Source: Rhodospirillales bacterium
Lineage (GTDB): Bacteria; Pseudomonadota; Alphaproteobacteria; BOG-932; Roseiterribacteraceae
DNA length: 45,752 nucleotides
Reading direction: 5' to 3'
Assembly (NCBI GenBank): GCA_028291345.1
Contig: JAQGIF010000012.1
Span: 1-45,752 of the forward strand
Below the pieces are notes generated by a model, which ran no database searches, was not told where the DNA came from, and saw nothing but the letters and a program-made list of their open reading frames with translations. Shown piece by piece: positions 34,190-43,195 of the stretch (positions are counted from its first letter, which is position 1; each line of letters starts with the position of its first letter). The position numbers were made by a program, and so were the translations under genes.

Positions 34190-35950
34190 TCATGCCACCG
34201 CCGCAAACCCCTCCGATTGCAATCGCCACATCTGTCCGAAGGCGCCCTGTTTCATTTTGAGTTCGGCCGGATGGCCGTCTTCGACGATGCGGCCGTCCTT
34301 GACCACGACCACGCGATCGAAGCCGGAAAGCGTGGAGAGACGGTGCGCCACGGAGATCACGGTGCGGCCCTGCATCGCTTCGGCCAATGCCTGCTGGATC
34401 AACTGCTCTGATTCGCTGTCCAGCGCCGAGGTGGCTTCGTCGAAGATCACAACCGGCGCGTTGCATAGAATCGCACGGGCGATGCCGATACGCTGGCGCT
34501 GCCCGCCCGACAGCTTGGTGCCGCGCTCACCCACTATCGTGTCATAGCCCTGCGGCATCCGGCGTACGAACTCATCGCAGCGCGCGGCATGGGCCGCAGC
34601 CATGACCTCCTCGTCGGTCGCGTCGGGGCGGCCATATCGGATGTTTTCGATCAGGGTGCGGTGGAACAGTGAGACGTCCTGCGGCACGATGGCGATCATC
34701 TTACGCAGGGATTCCTGCGTAACCGTGCGGACATCCTGGCCGTCGACATAGACCGCGCCGTGGTCGACATCGTAGAGACGCTGGATCAGCGCCAAGATGG
34801 TCGACTTGCCCGAACCCGACGGGCCGACAATACCGACCATCTGCCCCGGCATGATGCGGAGCGAGAAATCCTCCAGAGCCGGCAAGCCGGTACCGTAGTC
34901 GAACCGGACATTGTCGAACTGCACCGCGCCGCCCAACGGGATGATCGGCCGCGCGCCCTGCTGGTCCTGGACATTCTCGGGCATAGTCAGTTCATTCAGC
35001 GCCTCACTGGCACGGGACAGATGATCGGTCAGCCCGATGACCGACAAAGCGAGGTCGCGCGAACCGTGCAGGATGTTGAAGGACAAGGTGCTGATGACCA
35101 CCACCTCGCCCGCCGTCGCCTTGCCGTGGGTCCAAAGCAAAATACCCCAGGCCAGCATGCCGCACGCCAGAACCCACAGAGCGACGTCGTGGATGACGCG
35201 CATCCGCTCGGTATACATCCAGCTCTTGATATGCGCCTTGGCCTCGACGCCCAGGCGCTGGGCGAGGCGGTCGCGCTCCCGCGCCGCGCCGGAAAAGGCG
35301 CGCACGATCGAGATATTGCTGACCACGTCGACCAATTGCCCATCGACCTCGGAGGTCTTACGGGCGAACTCCTGGTGGACCGGGCGGCCCTTGACGCCGA
35401 TGCGATAGAGCATGGCGGCGATGCCCAGCACGCAGGGCGCCAGAACCGCGGCCATTTCCCAATGTACCCCGGACAGGATGACGATCGCGCCGACGAAGGC
35501 AGTGCAGGGCGGCAGGATGTTCCAAATCAGGGTCGATTCGATGGCCTGCACCGCGCCGGCACAGTTCCCGATGCGGCTGCCCAGCGAACCGGAGAAACGT
35601 TCGCCAAAATAGGCGGCGCCCTGGCGGGTCAGCCGGGTGAACAGGTCAAGGCGCAACTGCACGCCGACTTTGATGATGGCGCGGCACGCGAGCAAGCCGG
35701 CCATGCGCCAAGTGCCGTTCTCGATGGCGATCAGCATGGCGAAGAACAGGAATGGCCACCATACCGCGTGGCCGGTGACGGTCGGGCCCGCCTGCATCGC
35801 ATCGACCAGCATCTTCATGCCGTACTGGGTCGCCACACCGCAACTTGCCCCGGCGATCACCGCGCCCACGGCGGCGGCGTTGGACCAGGGGTTGCGCCGT
35901 AAATATCCGAGCAGAAACACAATCAAGCCGGTCCCGCGAGTGGATGACAT
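34190..35950 (-). CDS. ABC exporter, fused permease and ATPase (MsbA-like half-transporter)
   Basis: Six membrane helices in about 1-310, then an ATPase domain with GPSGSGKST (Walker A), LSGGQRQR (signature) and VVIFDEATSALD (Walker B); SVAHRLSTL supplies the switch His. From ATG 35950 it has 586 residues; a TTG at 35971 is in frame but less likely. It should work as a homodimer exporting a lipid or drug-like molecule from the inner membrane. The substrate cannot be told. It is monocistronic, convergent with the ArsR remnant; its left end lies 144 bases beyond it with no gene between. Confidence 0.93.
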   Translation of the reverse strand: MSSTRGTGLIVFLLGYLRRNPWSNAAAVGAVIAGASCGVATQYGMKMLVDAMQAGPTVTGHAVWWPFLFFAMLIAIENGTWRMAGLLACRAIIKVGVQLRLDLFTRLTRQGAAYFGERFSGSLGSRIGNCAGAVQAIESTLIWNILPPCTAFVGAIVILSGVHWEMAAVLAPCVLGIAAMLYRIGVKGRPVHQEFARKTSEVDGQLVDVVSNISIVRAFSGAARERDRLAQRLGVEAKAHIKSWMYTERMRVIHDVALWVLACGMLAWGILLWTHGKATAGEVVVISTLSFNILHGSRDLALSVIGLTDHLSRASEALNELTMPENVQDQQGARPIIPLGGAVQFDNVRFDYGTGLPALEDFSLRIMPGQMVGIVGPSGSGKSTILALIQRLYDVDHGAVYVDGQDVRTVTQESLRKMIAIVPQDVSLFHRTLIENIRYGRPDATDEEVMAAAHAARCDEFVRRMPQGYDTIVGERGTKLSGGQRQRIGIARAILCNAPVVIFDEATSALDSESEQLIQQALAEAMQGRTVISVAHRLSTLSGFDRVVVVKDGRIVEDGHPAELKMKQGAFGQMWRLQSEGFAAVA

Positions 35951-36185
35951 TGGATCAGACCGTCCGTTCAACTTCCGCCAATTCGGCGTAACGCGGAATC
36001 TGGGGACCGATCATGTCCGACCTGAGGCGATGTTGGCCGGGTTTTCGCCATGTTGTGGCGGGTTTGCCTTGATTGGGAGTTAGCCGCGAGATTCCTGCTC
36101 GAATACAACAAATTCTTTGCGGCATTTATTGTGGGGACTGCCAACTTCGCGACGGCCAAGTCCAGATCGATTCGAGGCCGCAGGA

Positions 36186-37223
36186 ATGAAGATTTACTGC
36201 CTGTGCTTTGTACCTTCCTCCGCACCAGGTCCAGTGCTGGGCGCGCCGCCGACGGACCGGCCTGCGGGCTTAAACGTATTGCGGAGATGGAGACAAAGAT
36301 CGAAGACGAACATCTGCGCGTAAAGGTGCAAATCAATGACAGGAACGTTTGGTTTGACGTCACGCTGGCCGGTCCGATCAGCCTGATTCGCGGGCGGCTC
36401 GTCGATCAAATGAAGTTGCCGAAAAAGGATGTCACAGCAAATGTAATCGATGGCAACGGACGTCAGGTTCGTAAGTTCGCTATCACGAAAAAGCTCAGTT
36501 TTGCAGGGCGATCCACAACAGATGTGCTGATCGTAAATCCACGATCCGACGACCCCGACGATAGGGATTTCGAAGGCTCTCGGCGCTAATCTCTTCGCCG
36601 CGCAGACGTGGAGCTGGATGTGCCTCATGGGAAAATGACGCTTTTTTCCCAGGATCATTGCAAGGGGCAAGTCGTCCACTGGACCTCGACTTATGTCACG
36701 ATCCCGTTCGACATTGACAGCAACCTTCACGGTTCTTTTCCGGTCATGCTGATAGACACAAAGTACGTGCCTTGCTGAACACCGCATCTGATAGTTCGAG
36801 GCTAAGCACTGAGTTGGCGCGGAAAGAATTTGATTTCGATCGGCTTGGTACGGGCGCTAAGCCAGATGGGGTTCTCGGAGGGCAGAACCGAGGAAAGGCC
36901 GTATTTTCTTCACCGATTTGGCACACTCGACATCGGCGGCATCGCGTTTCGCAATACGGAATTCGAAGTCGCCGAAGATAAGATAAAACCAATAACACGT
37001 GGCTCTTTAGGTATCGTAAACACCCCGGTAGAAATCTACAGCCGACGCCAAATAGCGCGACAAATACGGTCCATCCCTTCAGGCTGACGATGACGCCCGG
37101 TGCTTTGAGGCAAGGGGATTGAAGGGACCATTGGCATGGCTTTGCGCGCCTTGTGATCACCCGCCGCGCCTACGCGCTTATATCGCCTATGGCGAATGGG
37201 TGATCTATTTCTCGGCCGGGGGG
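36186..37223 (+). pseudogene. decayed retropepsin-like aspartic protease gene
   Basis: Pieces of one two-domain protease appear in order but in several frames: a signal-like start (MKIYCLCFVP at 36186), LAGPISLIRGRLVDQMKLPK (about 36367-36426), ALGANLFAA (36576-36602), DVELDVPHGKMTLFSQDHC (from 36607), ALLNTASDSSRLSTELA after a shift near 36765, FGTLDIGGIAFRNTEFEVAED, and LRAYIAYGEWVIYFSAGG (37170-37223). Both catalytic DTGA sites are gone (TLAG and NTAS). At least five frame changes and a foreign-looking 130-base stretch (about 37030-37165) break it. This gene is clearly dead; the open stretches inside it should not be called as genes. Confidence 0.75.
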
Positions 37224-37277
37224 TGCAAGGTAGGCGCCTTCGCACCTTATTGTCTTAGTAGCAGTCACCACAACCCG

Positions 37278-38306
37278 TTAACCGATCGTCTCGCTGGCCT
37301 CCGCCAGAACCGCTGGCGGTATCTTCAATCCAAGCGCATTCGCGGTTTTCAGATTGATCACCAGTTCGAAGCTGTCCGGCTGAAGGACCGGCAGGTCGCC
37401 CGGCTGAGCACCGCTCAGGATGCGCCCGGCATAATTCCCAACCAGGCGATAGATTTCCTTGAACGCCGCGCCATAGCTTATCAGCCCGCCCGCATCGACG
37501 AAGGCGCGGTCATAGAACATGGTCGGCAGCGGATGGCGGGCCGCAAGACCGACCAACCGGCCGGGCCTGCCATAGGCGCCGCGGATCGGCCCGACGCAGA
37601 GGCCGCCGACATTGCTGCCGGCCATGTTGATGCGTGCGAAAGCCAAATCCAATTCATGATCCCGGGCGCCCTTCAGCACCAGCAGGCGCCGCTTCAGCCG
37701 GTCCGCCTCCTCCTGCGTCTGGCGCAGATTGCGGTCGAACGAACCCAGGTTCGGATCGCTGAGATAGGCGATCTTCGCAGTCGGCGGCACCATGCCGTCC
37801 AGTAGACGCAGACGCTTGGGCCCAAGCTCGTTGAAATTCGCCACGCCAGTCACATTGGCCTCAGGATGCGCCAGGTTTTCAACTTCCTTGTTTTCGACCG
37901 CGTCGGCCGCCTGGCCGAATACGATCGGAATCGTCGTGGTCAGCGCCTTGGCCGCGCGTGCGGCGTTGGGCGTGCTGACGACCAGGACAGCGACATTCAG
38001 ATCGACCAGATCCTTCGCCAATCCCGGCAGCCGTTCGATGTCGCCATCGGCGAAACGGAACTCCACCAGGCAATTCTCGCCCTCGACGAAGCCCTGTTCC
38101 GCCAACCCACTTCGGAAGGCGGCGACATTGATCGCATTGGTGAGGCTGTCGCCCGGGATCGGCTCGAGATATCCGATCACCGGCAATGGCGGCGGCGGAT
38201 CGCTGAACCACGCGCAGCCAGCCAGCGGCGCCAGTCCCAAAGCCCCGCCGCCCGCCAGCATTGTGCGGCGGGATACGAGTCTATGTCCGTATCGAATCGT
38301 TCTCAT
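37278..38306 (-). CDS. ABC transporter substrate-binding lipoprotein (PF04392-type)
   Basis: A 342-residue exported protein. The N-terminus has a twin-arginine-like SRRTMLAGG followed by a hydrophobic run and a lipobox LAGC (Cys31), so it is probably a lipoprotein. The body is the two-lobed TrpX/YtrF-like binding fold (VIGYLEPIPGD, GLAEQGFVEGENCLVEFR, PIVFGQAADAV, PEANVTGVANFNEL, SPxG-like GGLISYG). Such proteins are often encoded alone in large numbers in proteobacteria; no permease or ATPase gene for it is present in this window. The ligand is unknown. Confidence 0.88.
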   Translation of the reverse strand: MRTIRYGHRLVSRRTMLAGGGALGLAPLAGCAWFSDPPPPLPVIGYLEPIPGDSLTNAINVAAFRSGLAEQGFVEGENCLVEFRFADGDIERLPGLAKDLVDLNVAVLVVSTPNAARAAKALTTTIPIVFGQAADAVENKEVENLAHPEANVTGVANFNELGPKRLRLLDGMVPPTAKIAYLSDPNLGSFDRNLRQTQEEADRLKRRLLVLKGARDHELDLAFARINMAGSNVGGLCVGPIRGAYGRPGRLVGLAARHPLPTMFYDRAFVDAGGLISYGAAFKEIYRLVGNYAGRILSGAQPGDLPVLQPDSFELVINLKTANALGLKIPPAVLAEASETIG

Positions 38307-38510
38307 TTGGCGCAGGATATCCCGCCGATCGCCTTAGTGCCGGATAAAATCGTTCATGGCGGTTTCGGCGGGCTTCCGACAGGTTTTACCACACGATGCC
38401 GTGCCCTCCGCCGGTCGACGAAGCCGCCGCGGCCTGCGGCAATCTTGGCATTCACCCCGAGATCGAATACGAGCATTGTCGCCGCCCAGCCCGAGGCGGA
38501 GCCCAGCACG

Positions 38511-39824
38511 ATGCGCATAATCCCAGTTTTCATCGCCCTTTCGATCGCGACACCGGCCTTGGCCCCATTCGCACTGGCGAAAGACGTCGTCGTCCATGCC
38601 GGCACCCTGCTGGACGGTGTGTCGGCTGCTCCCCGGCATGAAATTTCGATCGTGATCAAGGACGATAAGATCGCCAACGTCGAGACCGGCTATGTCAGCC
38701 CGGCAGGCGCCGAGATCGTCGATCTGTCCCAGGCGACGGTCATGCCGGGCTTTATCGACTGCCATATCCATATTTCGCAGCGCAGCCCCGGCAGCGGGAA
38801 CGAAGTCGAATATTCCGTTACGCATAACGAGATCGATGTGGCGCTGAACGGCGCGAAATATGGCCGGGAAATGCTGCTGCAGGGCTTTACCAGCGCCCGC
38901 GACGTCGGCGGCGGCGATGCGACGGTGTCGCTGCGCAACGCCATCAACGGCGGCACAGTGCCCGGCCCGCGCCTGTTTGTGTCGCTGGAACCCATGGGAC
39001 CGACGGCGGGCCATGGCGATGAACGTAACGGCTTGGATGCCGGCCTCAGCCATCCGGGGTGGGAAAACGGGATCGTCGATACGCCGGAAATGGGGCGGCT
39101 GCGGGTGCGGGAGCATAAAAGGCGCGGTGCCGATCTGATCAAGATGATGCCGTCGGGCGGCATTGCCTCGGTCGGCGACGACCCGCACCGCATGCTGATG
39201 ACCGACGAAGAGATGAAATCCGTGGTTGACACCGCCCATGCGCTCGGCATGAAGGTAGCGGCTCATATCTACCCGGCAGACGCGATCAAGCATGCTGTCA
39301 TGGCGGGCATCGATTCGGTCGAGCATGGCTCGTTCGCCGATGCCGAGGCCTATGCATTGATGAAGCAGCATGGCACCTATCTGGTGCCGACGCTCACCGT
39401 CTATGACGTGTTCTACCGCGCGGCGTCGGAGCATCCCGACATGCTGGCACCGGGCACGGCAGCAAAAGAATTGGCGAACGACCTGAAGCCGATCCAGAAC
39501 TTTCCTAACGCGCTGAAGGCAGGCGTGAAGGTCGCCTATGGCACCGATATCGGTGAAGGCGACCATGCCCGCGAATTCGTCCTGCTGACCAACGCGACCA
39601 TGCCGCCGGCCGACGCCCTGTTCGCCGCCACCCGCAACGCCGCCGATTTGATCGGCGCATCGGATCGCATCGGCTCGATCCAGCCCGGCCGCTATGCGGA
39701 CATCGTCGCGGTCGCCGGCGACCCGATGAAGGACGTGACGGAGTTCGAAAAGGTAATCTTCGTGATGAAGGGCGGCACGGTGTATAAAAAGGACGGCGAT
39801 GCGACCAACGCGATGGCGCGTTAG
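38511..39824 (+). CDS. exported metal-dependent amidohydrolase (imidazolonepropionase-like)
   Basis: The frame is open from 37866, but the ATG at 38511 begins a clear signal peptide (MRIIPVFIALSIATPALAPF, cleavage near ALA at 23), giving 437 residues. The amidohydrolase core has the HxH metal pair His85/His87 in DCHIHIS, a likely bridging Lys in DLIKMMPSGG, later His residues in AAHIYPADAIKH and VEHGSF, and Asp in AYGTDIGEGDH. This is the group that includes prolidase-like peptidases that act on dipeptides or lactones in the periplasm; the substrate is not predictable. It is divergent from the binding lipoprotein. Confidence 0.92.
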   Translation: MRIIPVFIALSIATPALAPFALAKDVVVHAGTLLDGVSAAPRHEISIVIKDDKIANVETGYVSPAGAEIVDLSQATVMPGFIDCHIHISQRSPGSGNEVEYSVTHNEIDVALNGAKYGREMLLQGFTSARDVGGGDATVSLRNAINGGTVPGPRLFVSLEPMGPTAGHGDERNGLDAGLSHPGWENGIVDTPEMGRLRVREHKRRGADLIKMMPSGGIASVGDDPHRMLMTDEEMKSVVDTAHALGMKVAAHIYPADAIKHAVMAGIDSVEHGSFADAEAYALMKQHGTYLVPTLTVYDVFYRAASEHPDMLAPGTAAKELANDLKPIQNFPNALKAGVKVAYGTDIGEGDHAREFVLLTNATMPPADALFAATRNAADLIGASDRIGSIQPGRYADIVAVAGDPMKDVTEFEKVIFVMKGGTVYKKDGDATNAMAR

Positions 39825-39827
39825 TTC

Positions 39828-40949
39828 TTAGCTGATACTCACCCCGATCAACCGGCCGACGCCAAAGGTGATGGCCGCCGCGGCATAGCCGATGGCCAGT
39901 TGCCGGCCGGCGGAGAAGATGAAGTTGCGGCCTGTGAATAATGACGTCGCGCCACCGATCGCGATCAGCGCAAGGCCGCTGAGCGCGATGCTTATCCCGA
40001 CCGCGAGCGTACCGCGCGTAAACAGGAAGGCGATTACCGGGAAGATCGCGCCAATCGAAAACAGAAGGAACGAGGAGGCAGCGGCAGCCCAGGGCGCCCC
40101 GCCAAGCTCCTCCGGATCCAACCCGAGCTCTTCGCGGACCAGCGTGTCAAGCGCGGCGCCCCGGTTGGTGAATATCTTCTCGGCCAGCGACTTGGCTTGG
40201 CGCTCTTCCAACCCCTTGGCCTGATAGATCAGGACCAACTCTTCCTTTTCCAGCTCGGGCGCCTGCGAAAGCTCCGCTGATTCAGTAGCGATCTGCCTTT
40301 GCGCCAATTCCCGCGCGCTGTTGACCGACAGCCACTCGCCCATCGCCATCGAACAGGCGCCGGCGACAAGGCCCGCCAGTCCGGTCAGCAGGATCGTCCG
40401 GCTGTCGGCAGACGCGCCGGCGACACCCATTACCAGGCTGAGATTGGAGACCAGCCCGTCATTTGCGCCCAGCACGGCGGCACGCAATGCATTGCCACCG
40501 CCCCCGCCATGACGGCCTTCCAACTGCATCAGCGCGCTACCGGGCAATCCGCCTGCGCGCGATGCAACCGCCTGCACGATCCTCGCATGACCGCGTTCGT
40601 CCTTCGGCAAACCGGCGGCGACCGCTTCGGCCTGGTTGTCATATTTCGCGCTATCATGCGCCTCGTTGTGCGCCAGCAGCGGCAGCAGCAGGGACGGACC
40701 GAACAGGCGGGCGAACAGGGCCAATGACCGTGTGCGCAGACCTGGTGCGGCTCCGCCGGGATGCAGGCCACGGCGCTCCAGCTGCTTCGCCCAGAATTCG
40801 CTATGTGCCCGTTCGATCGCCGCAAGCCGGCGATAAACCTCCGCGAGCTTTTGATCGGTCTCGGCGTCGGCCAGCGCGTCGTACAGGATCGCCCCGTCGA
40901 CCTCGCCCTGGAAATTTTCCTTCAACCTGATGATGTCGTCTTCGGGCAT
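39828..40949 (-). CDS. MbfA-type iron exporter: ferritin-like domain fused to VIT1/CCC1 transporter
   Basis: The 373-residue protein has an N-terminal ferritin-like four-helix domain with iron ligands (Glu16, ExxH at 46-49 in IERAHSEFW, and a second EAHD...DERGH pair), then a C-terminal CCC1/VIT1 domain with about five membrane helices (GANDGLVSNLSLVMGVAGAS, GLAGLVAGACSMAMGEWLS). In Agrobacterium and Bradyrhizobium the MbfA protein of this layout exports iron and protects against peroxide. I therefore infer iron efflux at the inner membrane. It follows the Kir-type channel gene by 12 bases; no clear Irr box could be found by eye. Confidence 0.88.
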   Translation of the reverse strand: MPEDDIIRLKENFQGEVDGAILYDALADAETDQKLAEVYRRLAAIERAHSEFWAKQLERRGLHPGGAAPGLRTRSLALFARLFGPSLLLPLLAHNEAHDSAKYDNQAEAVAAGLPKDERGHARIVQAVASRAGGLPGSALMQLEGRHGGGGGNALRAAVLGANDGLVSNLSLVMGVAGASADSRTILLTGLAGLVAGACSMAMGEWLSVNSARELAQRQIATESAELSQAPELEKEELVLIYQAKGLEERQAKSLAEKIFTNRGAALDTLVREELGLDPEELGGAPWAAAASSFLLFSIGAIFPVIAFLFTRGTLAVGISIALSGLALIAIGGATSLFTGRNFIFSAGRQLAIGYAAAAITFGVGRLIGVSIS

Positions 40950-40961
40950 GGTGCTTCAGTC

Positions 40962-41867
40962 TCAGCGCCTCAGTGGGATGGTGCAGATTCCATCGGGCTC
41001 GACATGGCTGATCAGGGTGAGATCTGCAAGGGTCCGCCCTTCATCGTCGGTGCTGATCGTATCGGCATAGCGCATGCCGTACAGGATTTGCCCACCTGAA
41101 TAATCCTTCAGATCATGGACGGTCGAGGCGATAGCCGAATCGCGCGCCTCCACCGACAGAAATAGCCTGACATCCGCAGCCATCAGACTATCGGCATCAT
41201 GGCCCGCCAGCGGACTATGCTCATCGATCGGATGCATGACGGTGAGCGTCAGCGCGAACATCGGTATGTGGGACCGGTGCAATGCGAGGTCCTTGAGCCG
41301 CCTGAAATGCTGGCCTTCGCGCGTCTCCTCGCGCATCAGCGCGCTTAATCTGACAGTCACATCGGTCAGCATGTTCGTCCGGCCGTTGCCGAGGCGCAGC
41401 ATCAAGGTCGGCAGGCCGTTAAACGGTGTGACGACGAGCTTGTCGGCATAGAGGATTTTCGGTCGAGGCTTGGAAAAGCGAACGAAGATCAGGCCGGTCA
41501 CCAGAGCGGTGTAGGCCATGCCGGACATGATCTCGGTCGCCGATATCAGATGGCCATAGCGCGTCGCGGGATACATCTGCCCGTACCCGACGGTCGCCAG
41601 TGTCTCTATGCTGAAAAAGAAAGCGTCGGCGAGCGAGCCGGGATTGGCATTGCCGATCGATCCGGGGACAAGCGCATAGAGGAAAGCGAACAGGACGTTA
41701 ATGGCGATATAGAGAACGAATACGCCGGCGACGAAGCTGGGCCACCTGACCGTCAAAGCGAGATGGTAAGGATCGCGAATGTCGAAGCGCGAGACGCCGA
41801 TCTTGCCAAGGTCGAACTGCCCTACCCGCACGAAGCTGTGCCCAGATCGCGGCCTTTTTCCGGTCAT
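40962..41867 (-). CDS. inward-rectifier-type potassium channel (KirBac)
   Basis: The 301-residue protein has an amphipathic slide helix region near RDPYHLALTV, membrane helix 1 (PSFVAGVFVLYIAINVLFAF), the selectivity filter TVGYG (92-96), membrane helix 2 (SATEIMSGMAYTALVTGLIF), and a cytoplasmic beta-rich C-terminal domain (PTLMLRLGNGRTNML, VMHPIDEHSPL). Those are the features of prokaryotic Kir channels. It overlaps the cupin gene by four bases and precedes mbfA, forming a three-gene leftward operon that couples potassium and iron traffic. Confidence 0.94.
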   Translation of the reverse strand: MTGKRPRSGHSFVRVGQFDLGKIGVSRFDIRDPYHLALTVRWPSFVAGVFVLYIAINVLFAFLYALVPGSIGNANPGSLADAFFFSIETLATVGYGQMYPATRYGHLISATEIMSGMAYTALVTGLIFVRFSKPRPKILYADKLVVTPFNGLPTLMLRLGNGRTNMLTDVTVRLSALMREETREGQHFRRLKDLALHRSHIPMFALTLTVMHPIDEHSPLAGHDADSLMAADVRLFLSVEARDSAIASTVHDLKDYSGGQILYGMRYADTISTDDEGRTLADLTLISHVEPDGICTIPLRR

Positions 41868-42340
41868 GAGGCCGCTTTATGGATGGGATCGACCCAGGCG
41901 ACGGCCTCGGGCCGTTCGACCGGATCAATATCCAGATTGACCACTACCGCCTCATTGTCGCTGCGCACTAGCACGCAGTCGAGCGCCTCGTCCGTCGAGG
42001 CATTGATCTCCTGATGGGGCACGTAAGGCGGCACGAAGATAAAATCACCCGGCCCCGCCTCGGCGACATATTCCAGATGTTCGCCCCAGCGCATCCGCGC
42101 CCGGCCGCTGATGACATAGATCACGCTCTCCAGTGCGCCGTGATGATGGGCGCCGGTCTTGGCGTTGGCCTGGATCTTGACCGTTCCGGCCCAGAGCTTT
42201 TGAGCGCCGACCCGCGCGAAATTGATCGCCGTTGCCCGCTCCATGCCTAGTGTCTGCGCGGTGTTGGGATCGAGCTGATCGCCCGGTATCACCTTGACGC
42301 CGTGCGTTTTCCAATCGATCAGATGGTCATGATCAGTCAT
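41864..42340 (-). CDS. cupin-domain protein
   Basis: A 158-residue single-domain cupin. Motif 1 shows metal ligands in [17 protein letters not shown] (His, His, Glu) and motif 2 has [16 protein letters not shown] (His). The [10 protein letters not shown] end is also common. Such small cupins bind a metal and may act as isomerase, dioxygenase or sensor; no substrate can be assigned. It is the first gene of the cupin-Kir-mbfA operon, divergent from purQ with 189 bases between. Confidence 0.88.
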   Translation of the reverse strand: MTDHDHLIDWKTHGVKVIPGDQLDPNTAQTLGMERATAINFARVGAQKLWAGTVKIQANAKTGAHHHGALESVIYVISGRARMRWGEHLEYVAEAGPGDFIFVPPYVPHQEINASTDEALDCVLVRSDNEAVVVNLDIDPVERPEAVAWVDPIHKAAS

Positions 42341-42529
42341 AGCAAGCTCGCCTGTTTCTGCCGGGCCAATGTTAGCATCGCGCGCGACATTATCACGATT
42401 TTGCCGCGCCTTGAGTGCACTCCTGCCTTCCGCCGCTGCCCTAGACTCTGCGCTCGTGCATCATTAGCTTCCCGGTGTGCGGGGAATCTCGCACGAATCC
42501 CGATTCCCGATGCCCGGAAACACCCGCCG

Positions 42530-43195
42530 ATGCAATCCGCGATCATCGTCTTCCCCGGTTCGAACCGCGAGCGTGACGCGGCCATCGCGTTGAAGCGCGC
42601 CACCGGCCGCGAGCCCCTCCACATTTGGCACCGTGAGACAGATTTTCCCGATGTCGATCTGATCCTGCTGCCCGGGGGATTTTCCTATGGCGATTATCTG
42701 CGCTGCGGCGCGATGGCCGCCCAATCGCCGATCATGCGCGAGGTCAAGGCGCGAGCGGCCAAGGGCGTGCCGATCTTGGGCATCTGCAACGGTTTCCAGA
42801 TATTGGTCGAGAGCGGGCTGCTGCCAGGTGCATTGCTGCGCAATTCCAGCTTGAAATTCATCTGCAAGCGGGTCGATCTGTCAGTCGAGCGGACCGACAC
42901 GATCTTCACCAGCAAGTACAGCAAAGGCGACATCATTACCGTGCCGGTCGCCCATGGCGACGGCAACTACGTCGCCGACGCCGAGACATTGAAACGCGTC
43001 GAGGGCGAGGGCCAGGTCGCCTTCCGCTATGTCGGCGACGTCAACGGATCGATGAACGATATCGCCGGGATCACCGACCTTAGCGGCCGGATATTGGGGC
43101 TGATGCCGCATCCAGAGGACGCGACCGACCCGGCCCATGGCGGCACCGACGGCACGAAGATGTTCGCCGGTCTGGCGGAGGTTTTGACGGCATGA
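42530..43195 (+). CDS. purQ: FGAM synthase glutaminase subunit PurQ
   Basis: Releases ammonia from glutamine for PurL. From ATG 42530 it has 221 residues; the open frame begins at 42302, but that part lies over the cupin promoter region. The class I glutaminase triad is Cys86 in GICNGFQIL with His and Glu in LMPHPEDA near the end; [12 protein letters not shown] is the family signature. It overlaps purL by four bases (ATGA). purS, its partner subunit, is about 17 kb to the left. Confidence 0.96.
   Translation: MQSAIIVFPGSNRERDAAIALKRATGREPLHIWHRETDFPDVDLILLPGGFSYGDYLRCGAMAAQSPIMREVKARAAKGVPILGICNGFQILVESGLLPGALLRNSSLKFICKRVDLSVERTDTIFTSKYSKGDIITVPVAHGDGNYVADAETLKRVEGEGQVAFRYVGDVNGSMNDIAGITDLSGRILGLMPHPEDATDPAHGGTDGTKMFAGLAEVLTA

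Noticed and set aside
34760-35902. 380-codon open frame antisense to the ABC exporter
   Set aside because: The other strand encodes clear Walker and signature motifs; this frame has low-complexity polar composition and no ribosome site.
36293-36589. Open stretch that could be called a small hypothetical gene
   Set aside because: It continues in other frames as one protease family, so it is a piece of a frameshifted pseudogene.
37866-38510. 215-codon upstream extension of the amidohydrolase frame
   Set aside because: It runs antisense over the substrate-binding protein gene, while a signal peptide begins exactly at ATG 38511.
38334-39566. 410-codon open frame antisense to the amidohydrolase gene
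   Set aside because: It is a mirror frame of a well-supported gene in GC-rich DNA; the translation is rich in Arg/His/Asp with no family resemblance, and the sense strand has signal peptide and metal motifs.
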